A DNA stretch of 64,000 nt from Pelagicoccus albus (GTDB lineage: Bacteria; Verrucomicrobiota; Verrucomicrobiia; Opitutales; Opitutaceae). Below, in pieces: positions 17,196 through 26,602 of this stretch. The stretch is taken from the NCBI RefSeq assembly GCF_014230145.1, contig NZ_JACHVC010000012.1:5001-69000 (forward strand), in the 5' to 3' direction. The notes below the pieces were generated by a model. That model had not been told where the DNA came from. It was given only the letters and a program-made list of their open reading frames with translations, and ran no database searches. Position 1 is the first letter of the stretch; the number at the start of each line of letters is the position of its first letter. A program made the position numbers and the translations under genes.

Positions 17196-19685
17196 ATGAG
17201 ACCTGTACCTAAACTACCAACCATCGCCGCGTGTATGCTAGCGGCCGGTTCGGCCCCGCTCTACGCTCAAAGCGTCGACGAGACCGAAAGCGACGAAGTC
17301 TACGAACTCGAAAGCTTCACCGTAACTCCCCTTGAGGAGCTATCAAACCGAGCCATCGCTGGAGAAACTCCAGTCGCCTTCTCGGAACTGAGTAAGGATG
17401 ATCTCGACCGCTTTCTCGCGTCTCAAGACATCCCAGTCGCCCTAAACTACACTCCATCCGTCTACGCAACCAACCAAGGTGGCGGCGCAGGTGACGCTCG
17501 TGTCAACGTGCGCGGTTTCGACCAGCGCAACGTCGCGGTAATGATCAATGGCGTTCCCGTTAACGACATGGAAAACGGCTGGGTATACTGGTCAAACTGG
17601 GACGGCATCGGCGACGTCGCTTCTTCCATCCAGCTTCAACGCGGTACCAGCAACTTGAATCTAGCTGTACCTTCCATTGGAGGCACACTAAACATCCTCA
17701 CCGACCCTGCTTCCAAAGAAAAGGGTGGTCTCTTCAAGCAGGAGATTGGTTCAGACGGCTTTTCTAAGACGACTCTCATCGGCCATACTGGTTTGATCAA
17801 CGATAAGTTCGCAGCCTCCGCTGCCGTGGTTCGCAAGACTGGCGACAGCTACATGGACGGCGTATGGACAGATGCTTGGGCATGGTATTTGGGCGCATCC
17901 TACAAGATCAATGAAGCCAACACCATTGAGCTCTACGGAATGGGAGCTCCACAACGTCACGGCCAGAATCTCTACCAGCGCAATATCGGAACATACGATG
18001 CCGACTACGCACTGAGCCTTTCGGACTACGACGCGGCAGCTCTCGATACCTACTACGAGCGCGGCTACAGCTACAACGAAACCTGGAATTACGTTTCCGA
18101 AGACTACGACGGTCTTCAAGTGGACGACTCCGGAACTGGGCCTCGCAAGTTTTCTCAGAGAATCAACGAACGCGAGAACTTCTACGATAAGCCACTCGTC
18201 TCCGTAAACTGGTACTTCCGCCCAGAAGAGAGCTCTTGGTCATGGGACAACGTGCTCTATTATTCTGGCGGCACCGGCGGCGGCACCGGAACTTATGGAT
18301 CCGTCGCCCGCGTTAGCGATTTCGGTAGCTACCTCCACCGCAACCGTGATTGGGATGCAGAGATCGCCCAAAACGCGGCAAACCTCGACAGCGAAGGCAG
18401 AGCCCAATCCACCGGTATCCTGCGTAACTCTCGCAACGACCAGTGGCAGATCGGCGCCATCTCAAAGGCAACCTACGAATTCTCCGAAAACTGGAAGACT
18501 TCCTTCGGTCTCGACTGGCGCACTGCTGAGATCACCCACTACCGCGAAGTGCGCGACCTATTGGGTGGCGACTACTACGTCGACAGTTGGGTAGATGGTC
18601 TGCAAAAGACCCTCGGCGGCATTATCGACTACCACAACGTAAACACCGTTGATTGGATCGGCGCCTTCGGACAAGCCTCCTACGAAAAGGATGCCTTCTC
18701 CGGTTTCGCAATGTTGGGTCTCTCCCAGATCTCCTACTCGTTCTACGACTACTACACCGACAACACGACTGACTCCGACGATTTCGACGGCTACCAGATC
18801 AAGTTCGGTGGTCGCTACGACATCAACGACACCGTCAGCGCCTACGCTAACTTCGGTTACGTTGAAAAGGTACCAATCTTCGACACAGTAATCAATGACA
18901 GCACCGGTGAAGAATACTTCAACCCACCAAGCGAAGTGTTCAGCAACGTGGAAATCGGCGTCGACTACGTAACTGAGGACGGAAAAGTCCGTTTTGGCGC
19001 GAATATCTACCGCACAAACTGGACCGACCGCGCCTTCACTAAGAGCCTCGTCATTTACGACGGAACCGGCGAAAACATTATCTTCGACGAGTACGTCAAC
19101 ATCAGCGGTGTTGACCAACGCCACCAAGGTATCGAATTCGAAGGCACCTTCCTCCTAAGCAAGTCTTTCAAACTTGATACATCTCTCAGCTTGAACGACT
19201 GGGTCTACACTGGAGACGTAAGCGCGAGCATCCCAGGAGTGGATTCCGACCTCGTGCCCGAAAACTTCGACTTGTACATCGACGGTCTGAAGGTCGGAGA
19301 CGCGCCTCAGACTCAGCTGACTGCGAGTTTGACGTACATGCCTAAGACCGGTCTCAACATGACCTTCCGTGGCCGCCACAACCGCGACCACTACGCGGAT
19401 TTCGATCCTTTGAGCCGTACAGATTCGACCGACCGAGCTCAGAGCTGGGAAATCCCAGATCACACAGTTTTCGATCTCCACTTCGATTGGGTTCTCCCCA
19501 CTGATACAGATATCCAGTACGAAGTATTCGCGAGCGTGCTCAACGTCTTCGACGAAAACTATATCCAAGACGCAACCGACAACGACTATTACAACGCATA
19601 CGACCTCGACCACGATGCCGACGACGCCGCCGTATTCTTCGGCTCACCACGTCGTTACAACGTCGGCCTAAAGGTCGCGTTCTAA
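17196..19685 (+). CDS. TonB-dependent outer-membrane receptor
   Basis: 829 residues with a signal peptide (1-24, cleavage after LYAQ region), an acidic linker, a plug domain (VALNYTPSVYATNQGGGAGDARVNVRGFDQRNVAVMINGVPVNDMENG, then WVYWSNWDGIGDVASSIQLQRG) and a barrel rich in Tyr, Asp and Asn ending YNVGLKVAF with a C-terminal Phe for BAM recognition. The plug sequence differs from the divergent receptor, so it is not a recent duplicate. Codons are more strongly biased to C-ending forms than in the neighbours, suggesting high expression. Its ligand may be a glucan given the context, but no O-series operator lies close to it. A strong terminator follows. Confidence 0.88.
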   Translation: MRPVPKLPTIAACMLAAGSAPLYAQSVDETESDEVYELESFTVTPLEELSNRAIAGETPVAFSELSKDDLDRFLASQDIPVALNYTPSVYATNQGGGAGDARVNVRGFDQRNVAVMINGVPVNDMENGWVYWSNWDGIGDVASSIQLQRGTSNLNLAVPSIGGTLNILTDPASKEKGGLFKQEIGSDGFSKTTLIGHTGLINDKFAASAAVVRKTGDSYMDGVWTDAWAWYLGASYKINEANTIELYGMGAPQRHGQNLYQRNIGTYDADYALSLSDYDAAALDTYYERGYSYNETWNYVSEDYDGLQVDDSGTGPRKFSQRINERENFYDKPLVSVNWYFRPEESSWSWDNVLYYSGGTGGGTGTYGSVARVSDFGSYLHRNRDWDAEIAQNAANLDSEGRAQSTGILRNSRNDQWQIGAISKATYEFSENWKTSFGLDWRTAEITHYREVRDLLGGDYYVDSWVDGLQKTLGGIIDYHNVNTVDWIGAFGQASYEKDAFSGFAMLGLSQISYSFYDYYTDNTTDSDDFDGYQIKFGGRYDINDTVSAYANFGYVEKVPIFDTVINDSTGEEYFNPPSEVFSNVEIGVDYVTEDGKVRFGANIYRTNWTDRAFTKSLVIYDGTGENIIFDEYVNISGVDQRHQGIEFEGTFLLSKSFKLDTSLSLNDWVYTGDVSASIPGVDSDLVPENFDLYIDGLKVGDAPQTQLTASLTYMPKTGLNMTFRGRHNRDHYADFDPLSRTDSTDRAQSWEIPDHTVFDLHFDWVLPTDTDIQYEVFASVLNVFDENYIQDATDNDYYNAYDLDHDADDAAVFFGSPRRYNVGLKVAF

Positions 19686-19713
19686 GAGTCAAAATCACCG
19701 ATTTAAAACAACA

Positions 19714-19745
19714 AGCCGCTACGCTCTTCGCGTAGCGGCTTTTTC
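19714..19745 (+). terminator. Rho-independent terminator after second TonB receptor
   Basis: AGCCGCTACGC, loop TCTTC, GCGTAGCGGCT, then a T run. It is 28 bp past the stop codon. Confidence 0.9.
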
Positions 19746-19782
19746 GTGTCTACCGGAGCCGGCTGGCAGCGTTCAGGCTGCT

Positions 19783-20250
19783 TTAATCCAGCACCGCGAG
19801 TGGAACCATCTCAGGTTCAACCAGCCACTCAAAATCCTCGTAGGCCAGCCTCACCAATTCCGTGTGAGTCCCCGCCGAGAAAAAGATGTATTCGTCTTCC
19901 GCAAGCTCCGGAGCAACGAACACCTTCAGGTTGTATAGATTGCCAAAGGGAGGAATCGCTCCCACGTCGCAGCCGGGGAAGAAATCCATAAACTCGCCTT
20001 CCTCGGCAAGCGTTACCTTCTTAGATCCGACGATCTCCGCGAGATAGCCGAGATCGACTTGTTCCGACGCGGGCAAGACTGTCATCACAAGCTCATCATC
20101 GAGCTTAACCATAACCGTCTTTGCCAATTCCCAACCTGACACATGCGCTTTAGCAGCTACCTCCTGGGCGGTGTAGGCGGGTGAATGGGTGATTCTCTGG
20201 TACTTGATACGGTGCAGATCCAAGTACTCAGTTATCCGGGCAATTGCCAT
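19783..20250 (-). CDS. YbaK/EbsC-type aminoacyl-tRNA deacylase domain protein
   Basis: 155 residues of the YbaK/ProXp editing-domain fold (aminoacyl-tRNA deacylase): ITHSPAYTAQEVAAKAHVSG..LAKTVMVKLDDELVMTVLPAS, with the conserved Lys in AKTVMVK, and DVGAIPPFGN near residue 95. Stand-alone members hydrolyse mischarged tRNA such as Cys- or Ala-tRNAPro. It is cytosolic and monocistronic, convergent with the TonB receptor. The exact substrate cannot be told from sequence. Confidence 0.8.
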   Translation of the reverse strand: MAIARITEYLDLHRIKYQRITHSPAYTAQEVAAKAHVSGWELAKTVMVKLDDELVMTVLPASEQVDLGYLAEIVGSKKVTLAEEGEFMDFFPGCDVGAIPPFGNLYNLKVFVAPELAEDEYIFFSAGTHTELVRLAYEDFEWLVEPEMVPLAVLD

Positions 20251-20414
20251 AACGCATTCCTCCTGAATGTTAGTTTTAGACTACGTTCTTTGATACCGAC
20301 AAACGTCGGCGCAGCCGCAATGGACAGCGTCGGCGGAGTTGCCTAGAATCTACGCCTAAAAGCGGCTTAAGTCCAACTGAAGCAGAGGAAATTGGAGAAA
20401 TGCGAAGCCTTCAA

Positions 20415-20879
20415 CTACGACTCGCTGGAGGGCCCATTATCTACGTCGTCTATGCTTTCGGCCCCAACGATTCGGGCATAGTCACCTAGCTTCGCATAGG
20501 CGTCCTCGAGATGATCCCTCCATTCCGATTGATGAGCCTGCTCGAGCACCACGAGTTTGTCCTCCACCATTTCCTGATGCCGCATGGCTACTGCCATGGA
20601 CTCATCGCTACTCTGCAATTCACCGTTGGATTCCAAGTGGGTGTTCAAACTGTCCAAGGTCGCCCTCAAATCTTCGATTTGCTGGCTCCGCTCGATAGGG
20701 CTCAACGACTCGGGCGACTCGACTTGGTAAACGATGGCGTCTCCGGGGTTGGTCATTTCATCGTCATTCTCGATCAAAAGTAGACTCGCCAGAAAGCCCA
20801 GTGCCGCAGCACCCGCTACGGGAAGTACGATACGCTTCCCAAATCTCTTTTCTGTGTTTGAAATCTTCGTTTCTGACAT
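20415..20879 (-). CDS. Small single-span membrane protein with coiled coil, unknown function
   Basis: 154 residues, not recognised. After a basic N-terminus (SETKISNTEKRFGKR) a hydrophobic segment (about 18-37) is followed by a Glu/Gln/Leu-rich, probably helical and coiled periplasmic part (residues 50-145) and an acidic end. ATG at 20879. The 251-bp region before it has no gene; it contains CGGCATCGAAATCGCA on the minus strand (complement of 20948-20963), which keeps the GG-N10-GC spacing of sigma-54 promoters but deviates in both boxes. It may be related to the envelope genes at 21-28 kb. Confidence 0.6.
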   Translation of the reverse strand: MSETKISNTEKRFGKRIVLPVAGAAALGFLASLLLIENDDEMTNPGDAIVYQVESPESLSPIERSQQIEDLRATLDSLNTHLESNGELQSSDESMAVAMRHQEMVEDKLVVLEQAHQSEWRDHLEDAYAKLGDYARIVGAESIDDVDNGPSSES

Positions 20880-21130
20880 AATTCGTTCGGTTGATGGTTA
20901 GTTGAAGCGGCGGATGAAGATTTGCCGCCGTGAACATCTACTAGAATTGCGATTTCGATGCCGATTAACCGGAATTCTCCCGAAACCGTGGCAAGTACCT
21001 ACCATTTTCCATTTTCACGGTTCAGGGCAGCATCATCCTCTTGCACGATGCACTACAGCCCGATTCAAAGTGCAAAACAGTCAAGGAGCTTTGGAATACT
21101 TAAAACCCTCTCGTTTCCCTAGCTACCCAT

Positions 21131-22702
21131 TTAGAAATTCGTCACTTTCAGACGCAAAGCACCCACGGATTTAACGGGAATCAAAAGGCGAACCGCTTCG
21201 TGGCTTCCCAGCTCCAAGATATCCTCGTCCAAAATAAGAGTCTCCGCTGGCTCAAGATCGGTCCAAGTTTCATAGTTCGAGCTAAATTGCCATGCCATGA
21301 CAAGTGCTTCATCGGTCTTCAGTCGCGAAAAGTCCAATTGCCAGAATTCTCCAGTCTCATCCGCCATCCAGGTTAAGGACGGTATATGGCCGATATCGCC
21401 CTCCGCAGTATCGTATCCATAAATATACTCGAGGCCTAAAGAGAGCCCATCCTGGTCATGATCGACCGACGGCAGCGTAGCGTACTGTTCCAAGCCTCTT
21501 TCGCTCAACCACAGATAGAACCCCCAGGACCAAGCTTCCAATGCGGCATTTTCTGCCTGCAAACTCATGTTAGCCGGGCCTCCCCCAAACCTAGTCCAAT
21601 CCGTATCCACCGATTGAACACCGGACTCTATCGCATAGACCGTCCCGCCATAGTCGCCAAACAGTACCTGACCATGGGAATCCAGAAGCGGTGAGCTATC
21701 GATGTAATTTAAAACCAGATGCTCCCAAAGCACAGCCCCTTCCGCATCCAATGCAGTCAAGCCGCTGACCTGGTTTCCTAAGTAGCTGCCCACTATGCTC
21801 GTACCAGCCGAAGCGACAAGAGGGGTGGAATAGAAAATATCGCCCACATAGCTCTCCCATTCCAAAATCCCGTTTTCATCGAGTTGATAAAGCGAACCAT
21901 TTCTGGATCCAAATACGATCTCTCCATCCTCGCCAATTGTGACTCCCGTATCGATTTTTTCGTCCGATTCAAAGCTCCATTCCAAATTACCACTCGAATT
22001 CAACGCATATAAAATTCCGTTTCCTCCACCAAACAGAATCAAACCATCAGATGTAATCGTAACGGGAGATTTGATACGCCAATCCTCCGAGTCTTCCGGT
22101 TCATCGGTTTCAAAACGCCACCGCAATTCGCCATCGGAGCTAAGCGAGTAGAGAGCGCCGTCGTAGCATCCAAAATAAATCGAGCCGTCTCTTCCAATAG
22201 CCGCCGAGGAATCGATCTCGTCTCCCACCAGATAGCTCCACCGCAAGTTTCCACTCGCATCCAACGAATAAAAGAAACCGTCGGATGAACCAAAATACAG
22301 ATTTCCAGAGGCATCGAGCGATGGTGAAGATACGATCAAATTCCCTGTTTCAAATTTCCAGAGTAGGTTTCCCGTAGTCGCATTCAGGGCATAAAGGTGG
22401 TTGTCCCAAGATCCAAAATACAGCGCGGATTCGTCATGCGAAAGAGTAGGCACCGACTCGACCCAGTCTCCTGTTTCATAGGACCACAACAGATTCCCAT
22501 CCTTACTCAAAGCATAGACGCTCTTATCCCTGCTGGCCCAAAAGCTGTTCCCCGTTTCGGAAAGGCTCGGCGAAGCAAAAACCGCCCCACCCGTCTGAAA
22601 CTCCCAAATCATGTCACCAGGAGCACCCTTCGCAGAAAGCGAGATAATCAACGAAACGCCGATCCAAAATTGGCGATGCGACCAGAGATTTAATAGCTTC
22701 AC
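21131..22702 (-). CDS. Secreted PQQ-type beta-propeller protein
   Basis: 523 residues with a signal peptide (about 1-26) and at least seven repeats of roughly 40 residues of the type GNLLWSYETGD...S.P....D..LYFGS.D..LYAL (residues 30-375), the PQQ-like/BamB-like propeller. The C-terminal 140 residues hold DHDQDGLSLGLEYIYGYDT, a pattern common at the end of secreted Verrucomicrobiota proteins, and an Ig-like stretch (FSRLKTDEALVMAWQFSSNY). It probably scaffolds protein contacts in the envelope; no catalytic residues are evident. It starts 3 bp after the kinase stop codon, so it belongs to the same transcript. Confidence 0.75.
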   Translation of the reverse strand: MKLLNLWSHRQFWIGVSLIISLSAKGAPGDMIWEFQTGGAVFASPSLSETGNSFWASRDKSVYALSKDGNLLWSYETGDWVESVPTLSHDESALYFGSWDNHLYALNATTGNLLWKFETGNLIVSSPSLDASGNLYFGSSDGFFYSLDASGNLRWSYLVGDEIDSSAAIGRDGSIYFGCYDGALYSLSSDGELRWRFETDEPEDSEDWRIKSPVTITSDGLILFGGGNGILYALNSSGNLEWSFESDEKIDTGVTIGEDGEIVFGSRNGSLYQLDENGILEWESYVGDIFYSTPLVASAGTSIVGSYLGNQVSGLTALDAEGAVLWEHLVLNYIDSSPLLDSHGQVLFGDYGGTVYAIESGVQSVDTDWTRFGGGPANMSLQAENAALEAWSWGFYLWLSERGLEQYATLPSVDHDQDGLSLGLEYIYGYDTAEGDIGHIPSLTWMADETGEFWQLDFSRLKTDEALVMAWQFSSNYETWTDLEPAETLILDEDILELGSHEAVRLLIPVKSVGALRLKVTNF

Positions 22703-22705
22703 TGT

Positions 22706-24133
22706 CTATTCCTTTCCTTTCAATGGGACCACGAGCTCAAACACCGCGCCTTGCCCCTCGCTTCCTGCATAGCTCAAGCGAGCGCTTAACTGTTCGGACA
22801 ACTGTTTACTAATGGCCAATCCAATTCCTGTACCGCCCGACTTCTCGCTGCCCATCGGCAGGAAAAGATTCTTACGTCTATCCTCAGGCACGCCTGGTCC
22901 GTTGTCTCTTACGAGAAAGACCGCATCAACCTCGCCAAATGCGATAGACACTCGAACGTCGCCACCGTCGCCTACAGCATCAAGAGCGTTTTGCACAAGA
23001 TTGGATACAATTAGCAATGCGAGACTCGCCCGGTGCGATTCAAGTTCTCCGCGCCCCGTACAATCGACTTCAAAGCCAATATGCATCGTTTCAGCGATGG
23101 GTCCGAATCTCCGAGTCAACTCCTGCTTTAGGTCTTCCTCTTCTAGGTCGTATCCACTTGATAAAGACGCATCCTGCAGCATCTCGACTACCTCCTGCAC
23201 AAGCTGATGCATGCGCTTGGCGGCATCATCGGCATCCACCCAATCTTCCTCATCCAATCCCACTCCACCTTGACGCTTCGCTTGCAGCACCTGCCTCACA
23301 GCGGCGAGCGGATTCTTCAATCCATGTATCAGATGTGCAGTTACAGAACCCAAGGCCGACGTACGCGCCAACATGGCCAACTCCTGATTCGCTTTTTGCA
23401 AATGAATCGATTTGTCAGCGAGCTTCCTTTTGCTGTCCAATAGTCGGGACCAAGCGAATCCCGAAATCAGAATAATGGCGAGGCACCCTACCCCAGATGC
23501 CGTCGCCCCCTGTCGGATCAGTCTCCGATCCAGGGTTTTAAATTCATCTTCTAAAGTTCTTCCATCCAAGAGATAGGCCGCCACACCGAGCGGAGTGTTA
23601 TCCATCCCTGAACGAAGGGGCAAATAAACCGCGAGAGCGGAAAACGTCTCGCTATCGCCGAAGTTCAAAACTCCAAAATCATCTAGCGTCGCATCCTCCA
23701 ATAAATCCGTGACAAACTTGTTTTTGCTGAATGCTTCGAGGGCTAAACTCTTCCCATGTTCGTAGCCATCAAATGTCTCAATTGTGCTTTTGAGCATCGA
23801 GCCTTCGACTGAATACAATCGGGCTGCGAAAACGCCGTTCGCTCCGGCCGACTCTAGCAAGCTCGCCCAAACCTGATCCTCCGAAAGCGTTTCGAACGAA
23901 AACAGAAGATACTCACTCTCGGCTTTTCGCAGCTCGTTTTCCACCATGAGAGAGAGCACATAGGCATCTCGCGACATAAACTGGGAGCGGATTTCATCTC
24001 GTACAGAGAATGAAACCCAGACAACAACCCCCACAAAAGAGACCATCACCAACAATAGCGAAAAGACACCCAGTAACCCTGACCTATCGGGCGGCAGCAA
24101 AACCTTCGTTTCGGCTTGTATTTCTTCTTTCAT
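22706..24133 (-). CDS. Membrane-bound sensor histidine kinase (NtrB/ZraS-like)
   Basis: 475 residues from ATG 24133: TM1 (20-44), a periplasmic sensor domain (about 45-205) with no recognised ligand signature, TM2 (211-228), HisKA with phospho-acceptor His270 in LIHGLKNPL, and a HATPase domain with NALDAVGDGG (N box), DNGPGVP and GGTGIGLAISKQL. The HGLKNPL form of the H box and its setting next to a sigma-54 activator fit the NtrB/ZraS class. An earlier in-frame TTG at 24154 would overlap the preceding gene by 10 bp; the ATG is preferred. Its partner is probably the NtrC-like regulator at 26.6-28.0 kb. Confidence 0.88.
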   Translation of the reverse strand: MKEEIQAETKVLLPPDRSGLLGVFSLLLVMVSFVGVVVWVSFSVRDEIRSQFMSRDAYVLSLMVENELRKAESEYLLFSFETLSEDQVWASLLESAGANGVFAARLYSVEGSMLKSTIETFDGYEHGKSLALEAFSKNKFVTDLLEDATLDDFGVLNFGDSETFSALAVYLPLRSGMDNTPLGVAAYLLDGRTLEDEFKTLDRRLIRQGATASGVGCLAIILISGFAWSRLLDSKRKLADKSIHLQKANQELAMLARTSALGSVTAHLIHGLKNPLAAVRQVLQAKRQGGVGLDEEDWVDADDAAKRMHQLVQEVVEMLQDASLSSGYDLEEEDLKQELTRRFGPIAETMHIGFEVDCTGRGELESHRASLALLIVSNLVQNALDAVGDGGDVRVSIAFGEVDAVFLVRDNGPGVPEDRRKNLFLPMGSEKSGGTGIGLAISKQLSEQLSARLSYAGSEGQGAVFELVVPLKGKE

Positions 24134-24144
24134 GACACCCGAAC

Positions 24145-25419
24145 CTACTGCCAAAATCCCTTTGCACTAAACCCGACGTACATCGACTGCGTGTCGTAAT
24201 CGAATATCAAGTCGTTGGAACGCTTTTTGACTTTTTCCGCCTCGGCGAAAAGTACCCAATTTTCCCCTAAACCTAATTCGAATCTGGGCCGGAAATAGAC
24301 ACTCCAATCGGATCGGCTGCTATCAATATCCACCACCATCCGATTGGGATAGGTAACCTCATTGTATCCCCAAGCGAAGTCCAATTTCCAGTTGGCCCGA
24401 TGGAGCTCAAAGCTCTGCCTGAAATCAAGTTTCTGGCGTTCGTAATAGTCACCATCCACATCGTCTTCCACTTGCCAGTAGACCTTGGACTTCATCGCTA
24501 GAGGTGAATCTCCTCCCCAAGAATATAATTCGAGGCTTGTTCGAGCAGTCACAACCTCCAAGCCCATCGTATCACCATAATCGATACCGCTACCTCTCGA
24601 AAGTTTCTCGGAGTAGTCTTCGCCTCCCAATTCAATCCGAGCAGTAAGCTTGTGGGCCTCGCCAAGCCTCCTTTTCCATTGCCCTCCAAGTTTGGCATAT
24701 TCGTAGTCCTCTAGGCTTTCCCCATAACGGAATTCACCCAGCGAAAAATCCAGCTGTGACGTGCTCAAACCTGAAGACGATTTATTGGAAAAGACCAATC
24801 CCACTTCTGGCGATACTAGCGACACTTGCTGGACCTCGTAATCAATCTCGAAATCCGATCGATCGAATGCTTGTCGAGAGGCAAGCCCAGCCCCAAAGAC
24901 TTCTAGGTCGCTACGATCTCCGATTTTACTGACTGCCATGACTCGGGCCATGGCTAGATATTCGTCCTCTAAATTTTCGACATCCTCGTACCGTTTTGCT
25001 TCGCCCCAAAACAAAGCCATGAGATCCCAATCTTTGATGGCGGACGGCTTGTGCGCAAACAAATCGATAGCAGTACGCACGGACGCAGCATCTACACTAC
25101 CGTCCGCGCTCAAAAGAACATTTTCCTTCCATCCGAAGGATACTTCCAGGTTCGCATCCAAACTGAGCGAGAGAAGATCGGTCTCCAAGGGAGCTACATC
25201 TACCGTTTCCGGGGCCATGTCGGTAAGCTCTGCTTCCCACGGCGATGGATCCTCCCAAGGATCAGTGGAGTCCAGATCTCCAAGTAAACTTTCGAACCAT
25301 TCATCCTCGGGCAAAACGTCGCTGTCACTTGTATTCTGCCCCCAAATGGTGAATACACAGCCTGCAAAGCCGCTCACGAAAGTGATCAAGCTTCTAAGTC
25401 TGAGGAAGGGGAAAGTCAT
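24145..25419 (-). CDS. Predicted outer-membrane beta-barrel protein, unknown function
   Basis: 424 residues, family not recognised. It has a signal peptide (about 1-28), an acidic Asp/Glu/Trp-rich segment (30-75), then about 340 residues of alternating amphipathic strands rich in Tyr, Trp, Ser and Asp, ending in YDTQSMYVGFSAKGFWQ, which looks like a final barrel strand. LSLSLDANLEVSFGWKENVLLS (from about residue 83) opens the barrel. It lies between the secreted helical protein and the sensor kinase and 12 bp before the preferred kinase start, suggesting it is part of the same signalling or stress unit. Confidence 0.65.
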   Translation of the reverse strand: MTFPFLRLRSLITFVSGFAGCVFTIWGQNTSDSDVLPEDEWFESLLGDLDSTDPWEDPSPWEAELTDMAPETVDVAPLETDLLSLSLDANLEVSFGWKENVLLSADGSVDAASVRTAIDLFAHKPSAIKDWDLMALFWGEAKRYEDVENLEDEYLAMARVMAVSKIGDRSDLEVFGAGLASRQAFDRSDFEIDYEVQQVSLVSPEVGLVFSNKSSSGLSTSQLDFSLGEFRYGESLEDYEYAKLGGQWKRRLGEAHKLTARIELGGEDYSEKLSRGSGIDYGDTMGLEVVTARTSLELYSWGGDSPLAMKSKVYWQVEDDVDGDYYERQKLDFRQSFELHRANWKLDFAWGYNEVTYPNRMVVDIDSSRSDWSVYFRPRFELGLGENWVLFAEAEKVKKRSNDLIFDYDTQSMYVGFSAKGFWQ

Positions 25420-25451
25420 CGGAGTAATTTACGATTGATACATAGAGCGCA

Positions 25452-25471
25452 GACGGGTTCGACGACCCGTC
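25452..25471 (-). other. Intergenic hairpin within the sigma-54 cluster
   Basis: GACGGGT, loop of 6, ACCCGTC, located between the secreted helical protein and the outer-membrane barrel gene. No T run follows on either strand, so it is more likely a transcript-stability or processing hairpin than a terminator. It could give the first gene a higher transcript level than the downstream genes. Confidence 0.4.
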
Positions 25472-25515
25472 CACGCCGTTCATACAGAATCTAGGCTTTG
25501 GCCGCGATTCTCATC

Positions 25516-26424
25516 TTAATCCTCGGGACGGCGGTCGCCATCCTGCATGTCGCCGATTCCTTCGATGATCTGACGGCGGCGTTCCTTGATTTCATTATGA
25601 GTCTGTTTCATTTCCTCCAAAAGCTCTAGACGGGCTGCTTCGCGCTCTTCAGCAGTCATGCCAGCCATGGCCTGAAACGCTTCTCGTCTCTGCTCGCGCA
25701 GGGCTTGCCGCTCGGCTTGTATTTCATCGCGAAGGGCCTGCAATTCTGGCGGCAATACTTCACGATCTGCGTAAGGGCGATTTTCTTGAGCGAATTGACG
25801 GGCCGCTTGACGCAGCTGCTTAGCCAATTCCTTCTGCTCGGCGATTACGTCTGCGTAGTCGAGTTTGAACTGTTCCCGAGCAGCAGCGATATCTTCACGA
25901 GTCGCATCTCCTCCCAAATCCGCCAAGACTGCTGCCCATGCTGCGGCAAGCTCGCGTTTAACTTGGTTGTATTCCTCGTATTGAGCTCGTGCTTCATCGG
26001 TCCAGGCCTCGCCCTCGAAACGGTCTCTCAACTCGCTGCGGAGACTTGCCACGATTTCCATTCTCAGCTCGCGGCTGGCCTGGATCTCTTCGGTCATCTC
26101 CAATACGTAGGCTTCGCGTGCTGCGATAATTTCATCGAGCGTCGCGCCTTCGCCAGGCTGATATTCATTTTCCCAAGTAGTTCTCAGTTCAGCTAGTCCT
26201 TGCTGGTACGCCAAGAGATCTTGCTGCGTCTCTTCCGGCAAATTTTGGTATGCCTTAAATGCTCGTTCGATCAACTCGTCGGAGGAATCGATCAACCTAT
26301 CCACGATTCCATACTGACCCGCTTGGGTGTCGGAACCAAAATTACCTTGGCCGAATGTCGGCATGACCAAACTCACGGCGCCGAGCGTAATTGCTGCTAC
26401 CAGATGTCTCTTATACTTTTTCAT
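25516..26424 (-). CDS. Secreted helical repeat protein, ZraP/Spy-like in context
   Basis: 302 residues from ATG 26424 with a signal peptide (1-27). The mature part is almost wholly charged alpha helix (Glu, Gln, Arg, Ala). Two similar segments of about 78 residues are visible: ATLDEIIAAREAYVLEM (95-) and ATREDIAAAREQFKLDY (174-), each preceded by a Gln/Leu helix and a Gly-rich turn. The C-terminal helix has MTAEEREAARLELLEEM, reminiscent of LTxxQ-type chaperones. A near-consensus sigma-54 promoter lies 48 bp upstream of the start. I infer a periplasmic stress chaperone or sensor; no homology to ZraP is claimed. A longer reading from 26493 would run through the promoter and is rejected. Confidence 0.65.
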   Translation of the reverse strand: MKKYKRHLVAAITLGAVSLVMPTFGQGNFGSDTQAGQYGIVDRLIDSSDELIERAFKAYQNLPEETQQDLLAYQQGLAELRTTWENEYQPGEGATLDEIIAAREAYVLEMTEEIQASRELRMEIVASLRSELRDRFEGEAWTDEARAQYEEYNQVKRELAAAWAAVLADLGGDATREDIAAAREQFKLDYADVIAEQKELAKQLRQAARQFAQENRPYADREVLPPELQALRDEIQAERQALREQRREAFQAMAGMTAEEREAARLELLEEMKQTHNEIKERRRQIIEGIGDMQDGDRRPED

Positions 26425-26471
26425 TGTATTTGGATTTAATAGTTTACGGTTTTGGCGACCGAAACTGGTAT

Positions 26472-26487
26472 TGCAGAGAATGTGCCA
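26472..26487 (-). promoter_or_regulatory. Sigma-54 (RpoN) promoter
   Basis: On the minus strand TGGCACATTCTCTGCA matches the -24/-12 consensus TGGCAC-N5-TTGC with GG and GC exactly 12 bp apart; the only mismatch in the -12 box is C for T. Transcription would start near 26460, giving a leader of about 36 nt. The adjacent upstream gene on the same strand encodes a sigma-54 activator. Upstream inverted repeats (26603-26617, GGAGCT-TCT-AGCTCC; and TTGCGT 26528 / ACGCAA 26560) are candidate enhancer sites. Confidence 0.75.
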
Positions 26488-26602
26488 AGCCATTCAAAAC
26501 ATCCTCAAACAACTGTAAGTCAGTATCTTGCGTATTTTCTACTTCTTTCAAACAAACAAACGCAACAGGCGATTCGGGTACTATTCACCAGACAAATCCG
26601 AG

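Noticed and set aside
18558-19127. Long open frame antisense to the second TonB receptor
   Set aside because: It is a by-product of the strong codon bias of the receptor (valine- and aspartate-rich shadow translation) with no start signal.
25452-25471. Hairpin read as a transcription terminator
   Set aside because: The stem is good but neither strand has a T run, so I list it only as a hairpin.
26425-26493. N-terminal extension of the secreted helical protein
   Set aside because: It would place the coding region across the sigma-54 promoter and remove the signal peptide from the N-terminus.
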